A stretch of 64,000 nucleotides of DNA, taken from contig NC_092562.1 in assembly GCF_037975245.1 (NCBI RefSeq), positions 31,808,554 through 31,872,553 on the forward strand, written 5' to 3'. Of the stretch, positions 39,052 through 52,237 are shown in pieces (positions within the stretch are counted from its first letter, which is position 1; the number at the start of each line of letters is the position of its first letter). The position numbers and the translations under genes are program-made. Under the pieces are notes generated by a model. The model was not told the origin of the DNA, ran no database searches, and worked only from the letters and a program-made list of their open reading frames with translations. Origin of the DNA: Apostichopus japonicus (lineage: Eukaryota; Echinodermata; Holothuroidea; Aspidochirotida; Stichopodidae).

Positions 39052-39437
39052 TTTCTCCCTCCCTCCCTCCCTCCCTCCCTCCCTCCCTCCCTCCCTCCCT
39101 CCCCTCCCTCCCTCCCTCCCTCCCTCCCTCCCTCCCTCCCTCCCTCCCTCCCTCCCTCCCTCCCTCCCTCCCTCCCTCCCTCCCTCCCTCCCTCCCTCCC
39201 TCCCTCCCTCCCTCCCTCCCTCCCTCCCTCCCTCCCTCCCTCCCTCCCTCCCTCCCTCCCTCCCTCCCTCCCTCCCTCCCTCCCTCCCTCCCTCCCTCCC
39301 TCCCTCCCTCCCTCCCTCCCTCCCTCCCTCCCTCCCTCCCTCCCTCCCTCCCTCCCTCCCTCCCTCCCTCCCTCCCTCCCTCCCTCCCTCCCTCCCTCCC
39401 TCCCTCCCTCCCTCCCTCCCTCCCTCCCTCCCTCCCT
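39052..39437. repeat. CCCT tetranucleotide microsatellite, about 96 units
   Basis: An almost pure run of ccct, interrupted by a single extra c near 39101-39104. Open frames on both strands (Leu-Pro-Pro-Ser or Arg-Glu-Gly-Gly repeats) are a consequence of the repeat. It directly abuts the right half of a family B MITE. Confidence 0.99.
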
Positions 39438-39611
39438 ATAAACCAACAAAATGTGACAAATGTCAATAGGTAGATGAGAGCGCACTAAAAAAGTCAATAA
39501 TCGCGAATAAGTAAAAAGTGGTAAAAGGCTGAAAAGGGCGCCAGCAGTCCATTTGAGTCCGTCGGGGGGGGGGGGGGCATCCGCCCTGACTATATGGACG
39601 CTCCGCCACTG
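39438..39611 (+). mobile_element. hAT-type MITE, family B, copy 3, right half only
   Basis: From accaacaaaatgtgacaaat to gctccgccactg this matches the right halves of the other family B copies. The left half is replaced by the CCCT microsatellite; no left terminus or matching target duplication was found before the microsatellite. Confidence 0.88.
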
Positions 39612-40077
39612 GTCAGGTCATGTATAGGCACTCAATAAACTGTCAAATAAGTCAATTGCTTCTGTTACACAGGTGTATAAATGGGGACCTTTGAAGTAAC
39701 AAGTTGTATATATACCTGAGTTGGCCTAGTTATAAATGCACCGTGTGGTATATGTGCCCATGGGGGTCACATATATGGCGCACCGTGGTTCGCCGTAAGC
39801 GACCGTTTGAAAAATAATTGTGTACACTTGAATGTGAGGGCACGTGTGACCAGTTACCATGCAGTCACCCGGGGTTTGATTATAAAGCGTCGCTGAACAT
39901 TCATTCTTCACCGAGGTTACATAAGTACCCACAATTTTAACGTATTTGACCCTCTCGTCTCTCCTCAGACGTCGATGCCTTGTAAGTATACACAATACCG
40001 TACACACGAGAAACGACTGATTTCCACTCTACAGTCTAATATGGTCTCAGCGGATTACGTCATCACAACAAAGCAAA
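39612..40077. other. TMEM59 upstream region
   Basis: Presumed promoter and 5' untranslated region of TMEM59. No TATA box or other element could be assigned with confidence. Confidence 0.45.
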
Positions 40078-43000
40078 ATGGCCCTTACGATGGCTGGAAC
40101 TACGTTCTTTTCGCTTTTAATTGTTGTTCTATGTTCAGTTAATGCAGAACAAACCACAACAAGTCCATTCGAAGGAATTTTAGAAGATGCAGCATCTTGT
40201 AAAGGAGACTGTGCTGGAACATACCCTCTTCATACTTACCCAGAAGTAGGTATTTCGTTGCTGAATATTACAGTAGGAAGTCCTAATGTTTTATCAATCA
40301 ATCTTGTATAACGTTGGCAGTCTAATATGTTGTGTGTAAACTTTGTATAGCAGTGGTATACATTGGTGAGTGTGGTACGATCATTACTGTATGTCACACT
40401 AACCGCTACTGTATGTCTACTTATCAGATTTCGGACTAGGAAGATTTAATACAAAGCATTGCTCATGGTAACATGTCAGTCACCAACCCAACTGAGAAAG
40501 GACACATACAATTTCATAGAGAAAATCTGTCAATTTTAATATATTGAGAGATGTCAAATGTACTGTAAATGTAAACAAATTTGAAACTTTAATGATAACA
40601 CAGATTGGATATAGTTATAACATTACACAAACCTTCATGTTGATAATGGCTATTCTCAGTTATAGGGAAGGGTTTGTGATATAAATATTAAATGTACTAT
40701 CAGTATGTGTATAGTGGACACTCTATCAATGTGCCACGGTGTCCTGTAAACACCTTTTGATGACCGCTGAACTTATTGTGTAGTCATAAAGTGTTCACAT
40801 TTTGTGTAGCACTTTGGAGGTTTATGGAGCAGGCAGTGACAAGATTATAGAAGTCTAGGGGATGTGTGGTCTATGATGGTTCATGTGCAACTGCTGCATT
40901 TTGGAGTGAATTTATCATTATGCTTGTTGTTACTGAGACTTGGTACTGTACTATAAATCCCAACAATAGATGGTCAGTACTATATTGTGTAATATATCTA
41001 CTGTAACAGGTAACTAGAACGGTTAGTTCCTCACCAAACTACAAGTTTGCCATCAAAATCTGATACCACGACAAACTAAACACAGTGGTACCACGTGTAA
41101 ACGGCACCATATTATGCTCAACGTGCTGGATGAAACTTGCAGATAACACAGTCTACCCTTTCTTGTCTTTTTCAACAGCCAGCCGATCTGAAAGCTTGTA
41201 GCAGAGGATGTCGTCTCTTCTCAATGATGGACTTTGTGGAAACTTCCTTTAATGAAGATTTCAACAACACTATAACAGAGTGTCGCAATGGTAGGCCTGC
41301 TGCATTACAATGCTACCACTGTATGCTTAACTTAAGATCAGTGGATAAAGTTGAAACTTCATGGCAGTTTGGCCAAATTAAAATGATTCATATGATGGTT
41401 GTTCAGTTCACATTAATGTGATGCCCCATACTGTTATTTGTCATAAATAAAAACTGTTACCATATTATGACAGCCAACATCATCTTTGTTTCTCAGGTTA
41501 GCTGTATTTACATTACAAATTATACATTGAGTGAAGGGTCTGAACTCTGAACCTCCCTCTATCCTACTTTATGGCTGGATCTTAATTCCTGTTAGCAATA
41601 ACATACTTAAAACCGAGCGTGGGATGAACCCCATGCTCGTGGTCTAATGTATGCAGGTCCATGAGTACATATGTTCATCTCACTTAATACAGTACTTTGG
41701 AAGGGAGTGGTTGTTATGTTGTAAATAGAGACAGACCATGCTTTAATTAAGATTTTTCATGTGCTCAGATTCTGTGACAGGCCATTCTTTGGGGAGAAAA
41801 GCACCTTACTGTGATAAGGTGTTGTGCTGCTACAAACCAGTGCCCCCAAAAAAAGATTGCAACAGAGTCAGTACAGCTGGTATCAGCTTATGTTTATAAT
41901 GGAATGCAGAATGGCAGAATGTTTTAGCTCACACACATTACTTGTGTGAGGTTGTGGAGTTCCTGTTGTTGTCAAAGTTTTCAACTTTTTTCAGTGACTT
42001 TTGCTTCCTGCTCTTTCCATTTGAGATTTTGTGAGCTTCTTTGGGGGAATTAAACTTCTTCTTTCTGCTCATGACTGATCATTAAGTGATAAAACTATAG
42101 GTTTTGGTAATTTTTATTATTTCCGCGAACAAATTGTTTATAAGATTTGTACATGACACAATCGTTTATTTCTGTATCAATTGGGTGTATGTATTGCCAG
42201 CCTTATGTTGAGCTCAATTAAAGTGATATGGTTAGTGTACCCCCCTTTCCTTATAATGTGGTATGTGCCGTATTCATGATACATCACTACTTTGTTCCAA
42301 CTAACAGTCAACTGATATTGTTTCCAAAGTTGCGGTTACTACTTCTATTAAGGGGTTCCGTATTAAAATCCCCTCCCCTTTAAGTTATAACTGAGCGCTG
42401 TAACTTAAATCAACTGAAGCATGTCTGATTTCACACAACCAAGTCAATGGGATGTTAGGGTGTGATTTCCGTCGCAAACTGAACTCAATGGAGAAGGCCC
42501 ATTGACAGTACTGTGTAAAAGTAAAACAACCGTTGAATCAACATTCTTGCAAAGAAGGAATCAAGAACGATCTTAACAAGAGTTATGTTGAGGTTAGATA
42601 ATAGATACTTTGTTTATTTATATACATGTTGGCTGAAGAAAGTGAAAAGATCACTGAATAAAGCAACCACATTGTGAATAACAAATCAAACAAAAGATCC
42701 CCATAGTGCCAAGATTTGTGGGTTACTCTAGTGTAACTTAGTATGGAGGTAGGATGGAGATGTTACGCTTTGGCCTGACCTAAATTAGATGTAGGCTTAA
42801 TGCTGTATGTGCTCAAAAGTCTGTTGTTTCAGGTATTGTCCGGAGGGCCGCTGGTTAGTTTGGTGTTCTAGTTTGATGAATGACCCGTTAAATGGCTATT
42901 ACAGAATTGAGTAAAAGAAAACTTAATAGATCGCAGTGGACGAGTAACACGTAATCCAGTGCTCAAACTGGAACCTACTGGGGCTAACTTTTTGGCTAAT

Positions 43001-46000
43001 TTAAAATAAAATAAAACTGACTTAGAATCTAATGTAAAGTTGTGACTTGCTCTTTCATCATTTATCTATTTGTCCTGGTGTTACCTGTCTATGCCGTCTT
43101 CTACAGGTACTTATATTTCCTTTTATGTATGATTGTATGATAAACAGATACTGTTTCTCAATGTTTGTTTCTGTTTACTTGTCAATCATAAAAGAACAAA
43201 TACTTTAAGAGTACTGTGTTGTGAGGTGCCCAGTAGAGTGTTCCATTTTGTTTGCTAGATTTCCCAATTGTTGACACAATTCCATTCAATTTCAAATGTC
43301 TTCCCAAGACCTTATAGTAATAAATGATGAGGAATTGTTACAATGAGCTTCAGAGATATAGATTGATTACTTGTGGGCCCTCTCCCATGTACACCATAAA
43401 GTTTACCCTGTTTTCACTTGATAACACTTTTCAACAGCTTGTGGTGAGGCCCATGCAGACCCAAACCAGTTACTGGCGTGTGAACTTGGCTGTAGTTATC
43501 AACTTCCATATGCTGTGGCTCTTCACAAACAGGTAAACCATTTGCTTCAGATGGTGAGAAGTAGTTTACATAAGATATGAATTTACCCCTAAGTGCTGTG
43601 AGTTTCAAGTAGGTCCTCAAACTCAAAGGTTGTATTTTATGGAACGCCAAAACGGACATTATTCAATATGCTGAGTGAAAAGATCCGCACATAATGACTT
43701 GCAATGGTTTTTCTCATTATGTGACTGTGACACACAATTTACTACTGTAGAAGGAGTAAAAGCTGCATAAAAAAATACTGAATAACGTCCATTTGGCATT
43801 CCATAGTATTTAGGCGTAGATTTGTTATCAGCATCTACTGTTATAATTATTGAGGTTCAGGATAGGGTACCTGAAAACACAAATGACAAGGCAAATTACA
43901 TATGCAAATTATATAGGTAATTACATAGGCAAATAATAACATATGTAAATTGCACCAGGAATGATAGATTTAGACACAAACATGAAAGGTTACCAATTAA
44001 ATTATTAATATGGAACCAAATTTCCTAGATTGGATGGAACAGAATTTCATTTTATTTCTAATTATGTGTTTAAGTACTGTAGCTATGGTTGGTCAGTATG
44101 GTGCAGAGTTAATATTATAATATATTTTAAATGCACTATAAAGGAAAAAAATTAAATGAAACAACTTGGTAGGGCTTGTGCAGATAAAAGATGTTTTTAG
44201 TTTATACAAGGTTTATATTACAACATGGTTGAAATACAGCTGTTGCCACTCTGTAAGAAGCAGAATGTTAACTCAAAATCCCAGCTATGTACAGTATTAC
44301 ACTCCAATGATGGAAAGTTCCTTGGCCTGAACTTTGGACAAAACTCTGTACAGCATGCAGACATTGTAGTACTGAATATCTTGTAATACAGAAGACAGTA
44401 CAGTTCTATTTAAGCTACTGTGAAGGTTCTTGTGACTGGACCATTGTAAGGACTGAATTCACTGTGAACTTACAATGATGTTCAGTGGGGCATGTCAGAG
44501 TGTATTGTACTAACAATGTACACAGACTGTCCTATTCACAAAGCTATAATTGGTAATAATTGTGTGCAGGTGGCGTGAAAGGATAATAAAGTACGTAGAT
44601 TTGTACAGCTTACAGTGTGTTGAGTTTGGTTGTGGCTGTGTTACTGAAATATCACTGAAATATTATACAGACGGCAGCTGTCAAATTATACACTTACTGT
44701 GCATTACAGTAGTGTACAGTGTACATACATTACTGTAATATATGTAAATATTAATAACTATGGTAACTACAATAACTGATGTTAAGTGCAGTAAATATAT
44801 GGATTACCACAGTGCACTGTACATTACTTTCATGTCCACACATTACTACTATCAACATGCACTATACATGTACATGATAGATCATTACAACATTTCTACA
44901 GACATACATACATTCCTACAATATAATTACAGCGTAGATGCATTCCTACAATTTACCTACAATATTACTATATACTACTTGTAGTTACAATTCTAAGCTT
45001 TAAACTATTCTAAACAAAGGTAACCCAACTGTTATCTAGTACATACAAGAGTTACTTATAGTGAACAAGGCATGGAGAATAGAGTTTGTAATTCAGTTTG
45101 AATTCAGTTTGTAATCTTAACAAAGATAAATTCTTAACAAATTGTTAACATAAAAATATATAAAATAACACTGTTAGCAAACTGCTTATCCACTAGAGAA
45201 CCTGTGTAAGAGAATGTGTAAAAGTAAGTCAGGCCAACTTACTTTTACACAAATTGTAAACATGATAACTTCAAAGTGCAGCTTGGATGAACTTCATACT
45301 TGATATTTGCAACAACCCCATTGTTTATGTTAAAGGTAAAGGTCAAAAGAGGTTAAAGACTGAATACCTATTATACATTGTCCTTTCAAAGTCAGTATGG
45401 ATTTCATACATTATAGGTAGGTCCACATCGGTGCAAGACATTTACTGTCAGCAATGGTCAAATCATTATCCTCTTGCCTGTATTTTATATTAAATGATTT
45501 CATATAAATATCTATTTTTTCATTCTTGTTCTTATGGCCAGTGGGCAGAGGAAGAAAGCAGTGTTCACCTCTTGATACCTTTGTTGAGTGTACAGAGTCT
45601 CTGGCAAGGCCTGTTGGACACCTACAGAGGTATGAGCTTATCCTACTGGACATTCTATATGGAAGATGAGAACGGCCAAGTCTATTTATTTGAATCACAA
45701 CCAGAGATTGATGTGTTTACTCTCCACCCAGAGGGTAATAAAGTGTCAGGTAAGTTATGAGGAACTTGTTTGAGGAGTAAAACTTATCTATTGATTACAG
45801 GATCCTCAGCTATTGGCAATAATTGGTATGGACTATGTGAGCATCCATAGTTAGTCAGGCATTATTATGTAATGAGCAATTAAGGTAGTCATACATTAGT
45901 ATGTGAATCTGTAAGTGCATGAGTATTGTTGAAAATATTCTTGTAACCCAGTACATTTAGTGCATGCTGTTCCAGTATTGTCCATACCCTTAATTTGGTG

Positions 46001-49000
46001 CATTTCCTCGTATATCAACCGACAAGTCTAACCACTGGTGAAATCATTTGTACACATTAATCCACCATTTCCATACCACCATTCTACAGGTTAGGATGCT
46101 CTCAGTGTTAAGTTGTATGGTAAACACACTTTATGTTCATGAAATGTCAACTGTACATTATCATGAAATAATTTATGAAGTAAGACTGATATATGTTATG
46201 TTTCAAGATGGACAACATTTTAATTTGCTTTCTCATACATTACCGTACCATAAATATTTCTAAGAATAGTGGTTCGTATAACATGTGCAACATGTAGGCT
46301 ATACAGTAGCCTATAATTGTGTAGGCCTACCATTGAAATTGTGCAGTCTTACTGCAAACATGATAATTTAATGGAAAGATGATGAGAAAACACAAATCAT
46401 TCATATTTCTATTACAATTCAGTCACATTAAGAATGCAGTAGTAAGAAACAACATTGAATGAGCAGGAATGACAAGATTGAAATGAAGAGGGACTTTACA
46501 CAGATATGGGTTAGAGTTAGGCTATAGTTTTATTATATGTATGTGTAATCGGTAGCAGCTTATAGTGGGAATTGAAATATCAGTTATCGGCAGAAGCCGA
46601 CAATGACAATATCAGTGCAACACTAATCTATATCAGTTACAGTCATTGAGTGCCTATTGTTTTTTTGTTTTCTTCTGCACTCTAGCTCGTAACTGGATTG
46701 ACTCTGACACCAATTTACGAGTATACAATCCACAGACATCTACAGATGTTAATGGCCAGAACATCTACGATGACTCTTCAACCTGGCTGGAGTGTATTTC
46801 CCGTAAATCAGGACTTCCAAGATGGCTGCTGAGTATGACTCTCTTCCTCTCTGTCCTGGCTCTCATCTGGCTCTGCTTTGTTACTTTTGTCACAGCTCCT
46901 GAGCAGCGGATATCACCACCTGTAAGTCAACCTGCTCATTCAGGCCACTATGTCATGTTGAGATGTAGGCCACTATGTCATGTTGAGATGTAGGTCACTA
47001 TATCATGTTGATATCTAGCTGACTAGCATACATATGTTAGCTACTCTAGCAGACTAGCATAGATATGCTAGCTACTCTAGCTGACTAGCATAGATATGTT
47101 AGCTACTCTAGCAGACTAGCATAGATATGCTAGCTACTCTAGCTGACTAGCATAGATATGTTAGCTACTCTAGCAGACTAGCATAGATATGCTAGCTACT
47201 CTAGCTGACTAGCATAGATATGTTAGCTACTCTAGCTGACTAGCATAGATATGTTAGCTACTCTAGCTGACTAGCATAGATATGTTAGCTACTCTAGCAG
47301 ACTAGCATAGATATGCTAGCTACTCTAGCTGACTAGCATAGATATGCTAGCTACTCTAGCTGACTAGCATAGATATGTTAGCTACTCTAGCAGACTAGCA
47401 TAGATATGCTAGCTACTCTAGCTGACTAGCATAGATATGTTAGCTACTCTAGCTGACTAGCATAGATATGTTAGCTACTCTAGCTGACTAGCATAGATAT
47501 GTTAGCTACTCTAGCTGATTAGCATATATATGTTAGCTACTCTAGCTGACTAGCATAGATATGTTAGCTACTCTAGCAGACTAGCATAGATATGTTAGCT
47601 ACTCTAGCAGACTAGCATCGATATGTTAGCTACTCTAGCAGACTAGCATAGATATGTTAGTTACTCTAGCAGACCAGCATATATATGTTAGCTACTCTAG
47701 CTGACTAGCATAGATATGTTAAATACTCTAGCAGACTAGCATAGATATGTTAGCTACTCTAGCAGACTAGCATAGATATGTTAGCTACTCTAGCAGACTA
47801 GCATATATATGTTAGCTACTCTAGCAGACTAGCATAGATATGTTAGCTACTCTAGCTGACTAGCATAGATATGTTAGCTACTCTAGCTGACTAGCATAGA
47901 TATGTTAAATACTCTAGCAGACTAGCATAGATATGTTAGCTACTCTAGCAGACTAGCATAGATATGTTAGCTACTTTAGCAGACTAGCATATATATGTTA
48001 GCTACTCTAGCTGACTAGCATAGATATGTTAGCTACTCTAGCTGACTAGCATAGATATGTTAGCTACTCTAGCAGACTAGCATAGATATGTTAGCTACTC
48101 TAGCAGACTAGCATCGATATGTTAGCTACTCTAGCAGACTAGCATAGATATGTTAGTTACTCTAGCAGACCAGCATATATATGTTAGCTACTCTAGCTGA
48201 CTAGCATAGATATGTTAAATACTCTAGCAGACTAGCATAGATATGTTAGCTACTCTAGCAGACTAGCATAGATATGTTAGCTACTCTAGCAGACTAGCAT
48301 ATATATGTTAGCTACTCTAGCAGACTAGCATAGATATGTTAGCTACTCTAGCTGACTAGCATAGATATGTTAGCTACTCTAGCTGACTAGCATAGATATG
48401 TTAAATACTCTAGCAGACTAGCATAGATATGTTAGCTACTCTAGCAGACTAGCATAGATATGTTAGCTACTTTAGCAGACTAGCATATATATGTTAGCTA
48501 CTCTAGCTGACTAGCATAGATATGTTAGCTACTCTAGCTGACTAGCATAGATATGTTAGTTACTCTAGCAGATTAGCATAGATATGTTAGCTACTCTAGC
48601 TGACTAGCATAGATATGTTAGCTACTCTAGCAGACTAGCATATATATGTTAGCTACTCTAGCAGACTAGCATCGATATGCTAGTTACTCTAGCATGCTAG
48701 CATAGATATGTTAGTTACTCTAGCAGACCAGCATATATATGTTAGCTACTCTAGCTGACCAACATAGATATGTTAGCTACTCTAACAGACTAGCATCGAT
48801 ATGTTACCTACTCTAGCTGACCAGCATAGATATGTTAGCTAATCTAGCAGACTAGCATCGATATGTTAGTTACTCTAGCATGCTAGCATAGATATGTTAG
48901 TTACTCTAGCATACATATGTTAGCTACTCTAGCAGATTAGCATATATATATGTTTGCAGAATAGCATAGATATGTTAGTTACTCTAGCAGATTAGCATAC

Positions 49001-51165
49001 ATATGTTAGCTACTCTAGCTGACTAGCATAGATATGTTAAATACTCTAGCAGACTAGCATAGATATGTTAGCTACTCTAGCAGACTAGCATATATATGTT
49101 AGCTACTCTAGCAGACTAGCATAGATATGTTAAATACTCTAGCAGACTAGCATAGATATGTTAGCTACTCTAGCAGACTAGCATAGATATGTTAGCTACT
49201 CTAGCTGACTAGCATCGATATGTTAGCTACTCTAGCTGACCAGCATAGATATGTTAAATACTCTAGCAGACTAGCATAGATATGTTAGCTACTCTAGCAG
49301 ACTAGCATATATATGTTAGCTACTCTAGCAGACTAGCATAGATATGTTAGCTACTCTAGCAGACTAGCATATATATGTTAGCTACTCTAGCAGACTAGCA
49401 TAGATATGTTAAATACTCTAGCAGACTAGCATAGATATGTTAGCTACTCTAGCAGACTAGCATAGATATGTTAGCTACTCTAGCTGACTAGCATAGATAT
49501 GTTAGCTACTCTAGCTGACTAGCATAGATATGTTAGCTACTCTAGCTGACCAGCATAGATATGTTAGCTACTCTAGCTGACTAGCATAGATATGTTAGCT
49601 ACTCTAGCAGACTAGCATAGATATGTTAGCTACTCTAGCTGACTAGCATCGATATGTTAGCTACTCTAGCTGACTAGCATAGATATGTTAAATACTCTAG
49701 CACACTAGCATCGATATGCTAGTTACTCTAGCATGCTAGCATAGATATGTTAGTTACTCTAGCAGACCAGCATATATATGTTAGCTACTCTAGCTGACCA
49801 ACATAGATATTTTAGCTACTCTAGCAGACTAGCATCGATATGTTAGCTACTCTAGCTGACCAGCATAGATATGTTAGCTACTCTAGCAGACTAGCATACA
49901 TATGTTAGTTACTCTAGCAGACTAGCATAGGTATGTTAGTTACTCTAGCATGCTAGCATAGATATGTTAGTTACTCTAGCATACATATGTTAGCTACTCT
50001 AGCAGATTAGCATCTATATATGTTTGCAGAATAGCATAGATATGTTAGTTACTCTAGCAGACTAGCATAGATGTGTTAGCAGAATAGCATACATATGTAA
50101 GCTACTCTAGCAGACTAGCATACATATGTTAGCTATTTACCAGACCAGCATAGATATGTTAGCTACTCTAGCAGACTAGCATACATATGTTAGTTACTCT
50201 AGCAGACTAGCATACATATGTTAGTTACTCTAGCAGACTAGCATAGGTATGTTAGTTACTCTAGCATGCTAGCATAGATATGTTAGTTACTCTAGCATAT
50301 ATATGTTAGCTACTCTAGCAGATTAGCATCTATATATGTTTGCAGAATAGCTTAGATATGTTAGTTACTCTAGCAGACTAGCATAGATGTGTTAGCAGAA
50401 TAGCATACATATGTTAGCTACTCTAGCAGACTAGCATACATATGTTAGCTATTTACCAGACCAGCATAGATATGTTAGCTACTCTAGCAGACTAGCATAC
50501 ATATGTTAGTTACTCTAGCAGACTAGCATAGGTATGTTAGTTACTCTAGCAGACTAGCATACATATGTTAGTTACTCTAGCAGACTAGCATAGATGTGTT
50601 AGCAGAATAGCATACATATGTTAGCTACTCTAGCAGACTAGCATACATATGTTAGCTATTTACCAGACCAGCATAGATATGTTAGCTACTCTAGCAGACT
50701 AGCATACATATGTTAGTTACTCTAGCAGACTAGCATAGGTATGTTAGTTACTCTAGCAGACTAGCATAGATATTTTAGCTTTTCTAGCATAGATATGTTA
50801 GCTCATTGATTGTTCCTATCTGTGTAACATCCAGTGTTAATTGATATACAAGGGTTAATAGCTACTTGCTATGCTGTGATCAAACAATCAATCACTTGAT
50901 TTCAGAATAGATCAATATGTTTTTACTCAGTTGATTCTTTTAATCTGGTATTTGTGAATCTCAAATCTTCCTCTTACAGAAGCTGAGTATATATGGAGAT
51001 CTGGAATACTTGAAGAAAGGAAAGGTCTCTCCGTATCCTGTTTACATCCAGAATATGGCTGCCAAGAAGCATTCTCATCCTCCCAGAGATAATGATGATG
51101 ATGATGATGATGATGAGCCTCTGCCTCTCAAGGTGGATGTAGCTGCCCATCAATCAATAATATAA
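40078..51165 (+). CDS. TMEM59: TMEM59, type I membrane glycoprotein of Golgi/endosomes
   Basis: Six coding exons: 40078-40245, 41179-41290, 43438-43532, 45542-45749, 46686-46921 and 50980-51165. All phases agree, giving 334 residues (human TMEM59 is 323). A signal peptide (about 1-23, MALTMAGTTFFSLLIVVLCS) precedes a cysteine-rich lumenal region with the family motifs TYPLHTYPE, ACSRGCRLF and CELGCSYQLPYA. SYWTFYMEDENGQVYLFESQ follows. One transmembrane helix (about 241-262) starts after LPRWLLSMTL. The cytosolic tail has KLSIYGDLEY, an aspartate run (about 310-316) and EPLPLKVDVA, as in human EAGPLPTKVNLA. Human TMEM59 promotes LC3 labelling of endosomes by binding ATG16L1 and affects glycosylation in the Golgi; this is family knowledge. 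The ATG16L1 motif is altered here. The large size of the gene comes mainly from its fifth intron, which holds a 31-bp satellite. Confidence 0.95.
47022..50805. repeat. 31-bp satellite array, about 120 copies, in TMEM59 intron 5
   Basis: The unit is tgactagcatagatatgttagctactctagc, with alternating variants (ctgac/cagac, gttag/gctag, agctac/aaatac/agttac, catag/catat/catcg/cataca). Blocks of units are themselves duplicated: the catcgat variant at 47615 and 48111, with matching neighbours on both sides, is 496 bp apart, that is 16 units. Further blocks with agcatgctagc, tttgcagaatagc and ctatttaccagacc recur in the right third. The array lies about 100 bp after the donor of exon 5 and 175 bp before the last exon. 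Confidence 0.98.
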
Positions 51166-51823
51166 ATAATAAAGGCTTCAAAAGTAGATCTTTCTCATTT
51201 GAAAGATCAATAGCTAAAGACTTAACGATTATTTTCTGTCCAAAAGTTTACTTTGTTTGAAGCAAAGAAATTGGTAAACTTTGGTCTTTTCTTTGATTTT
51301 TGTTACTTCTAACGATTGAACTGTCATGAAGATTGGTGAGTTCTTTCTTTCAATCTTTCAGTAGGTTTGATTTAAAATTTATCATTGTCTGTAGAATTCT
51401 ACTTTTTTTGTTTTGGATATGGGTAAATATTTTCATCTTTTTCGTCTGAATTAGAACCTGCAAGCTCTTATTCATTGTTTACACAATTATTGTTCACACT
51501 TAATTGCCTTCCTCATTACATGTCACTAGCATCTAAAAATTAAGACTTTGTTCTCATTTTCTAAATAATTTGGTTCAGTTAATATCATATTGTAGTCCCT
51601 ATGTCATTAGTGTGATAACTATTGTAATGCATGGCTGATCTTTGCTGACTGAGGACACTGTGACAGGATTGGTTATATTTCAACAGCACTGATAATGCTA
51701 AGTTAAGGACTCTATGACATTACAGGTAAAGTTATGTTTTGGGGCATTGTTACAACTGCATGTTTCTTAAAGTTTTGCTATATTTAGGTGTTTCTTGCTA
51801 CTTATCAATGATTTCTGGTCTGA

Positions 51824-52237
51824 TTACTACTCAAGTGATGATCAGGTCTGATGCCTGTACTCAAGTGATGATCAGGTCTGATCACTACTTAAGTGATGAT
51901 AAGGTCTGATCACTACTTAAGTGATGATAAGGTCTGATCACTACTCAACTGGTGATCAGGTATGATCCTGTACTCAAGGGATGATCAGGTCTGATCACTA
52001 CTCAAGTGATGATCAGGTCTGATCACTACTCAAGTGATGATCAGGTCTGATCACTACTTAAGTGATGATAAGGTCTGATCACTACTCAACTGGTGATCAG
52101 GTATGATCCTGTACTCAAGGGATGATCAGGTCTGATCACTACTCAAGTGATAAGCAGGTCTGATGCCTGTACTCAAGTGATAATCAGGTCTGATGCCTGT
52201 ACTCAAGTGATGATCAGGTCTGATGCCTGTAATCATA
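51824..52237. repeat. 28-bp minisatellite rich in TGATCA, about 14-15 copies
   Basis: Units read ctgatcactactcaagtgatgatcaggt, with variants catgcctgtactc or cctgtactc and ggtgatcag. Each unit contains one or two TGATCA palindromes. It begins 660 bp after the TMEM59 stop codon and could fall in a long 3' untranslated region. Confidence 0.93.

Noticed and set aside
39016-39497. Open frames with Leu-Pro-Pro-Ser or Arg-Glu-Gly-Gly repeats
   Set aside because: Translation of the CCCT microsatellite in both directions.
47022-50805. CRISPR-like regular repeat array
   Set aside because: Units are contiguous with no unique spacers and the DNA is eukaryotic; it is a satellite.
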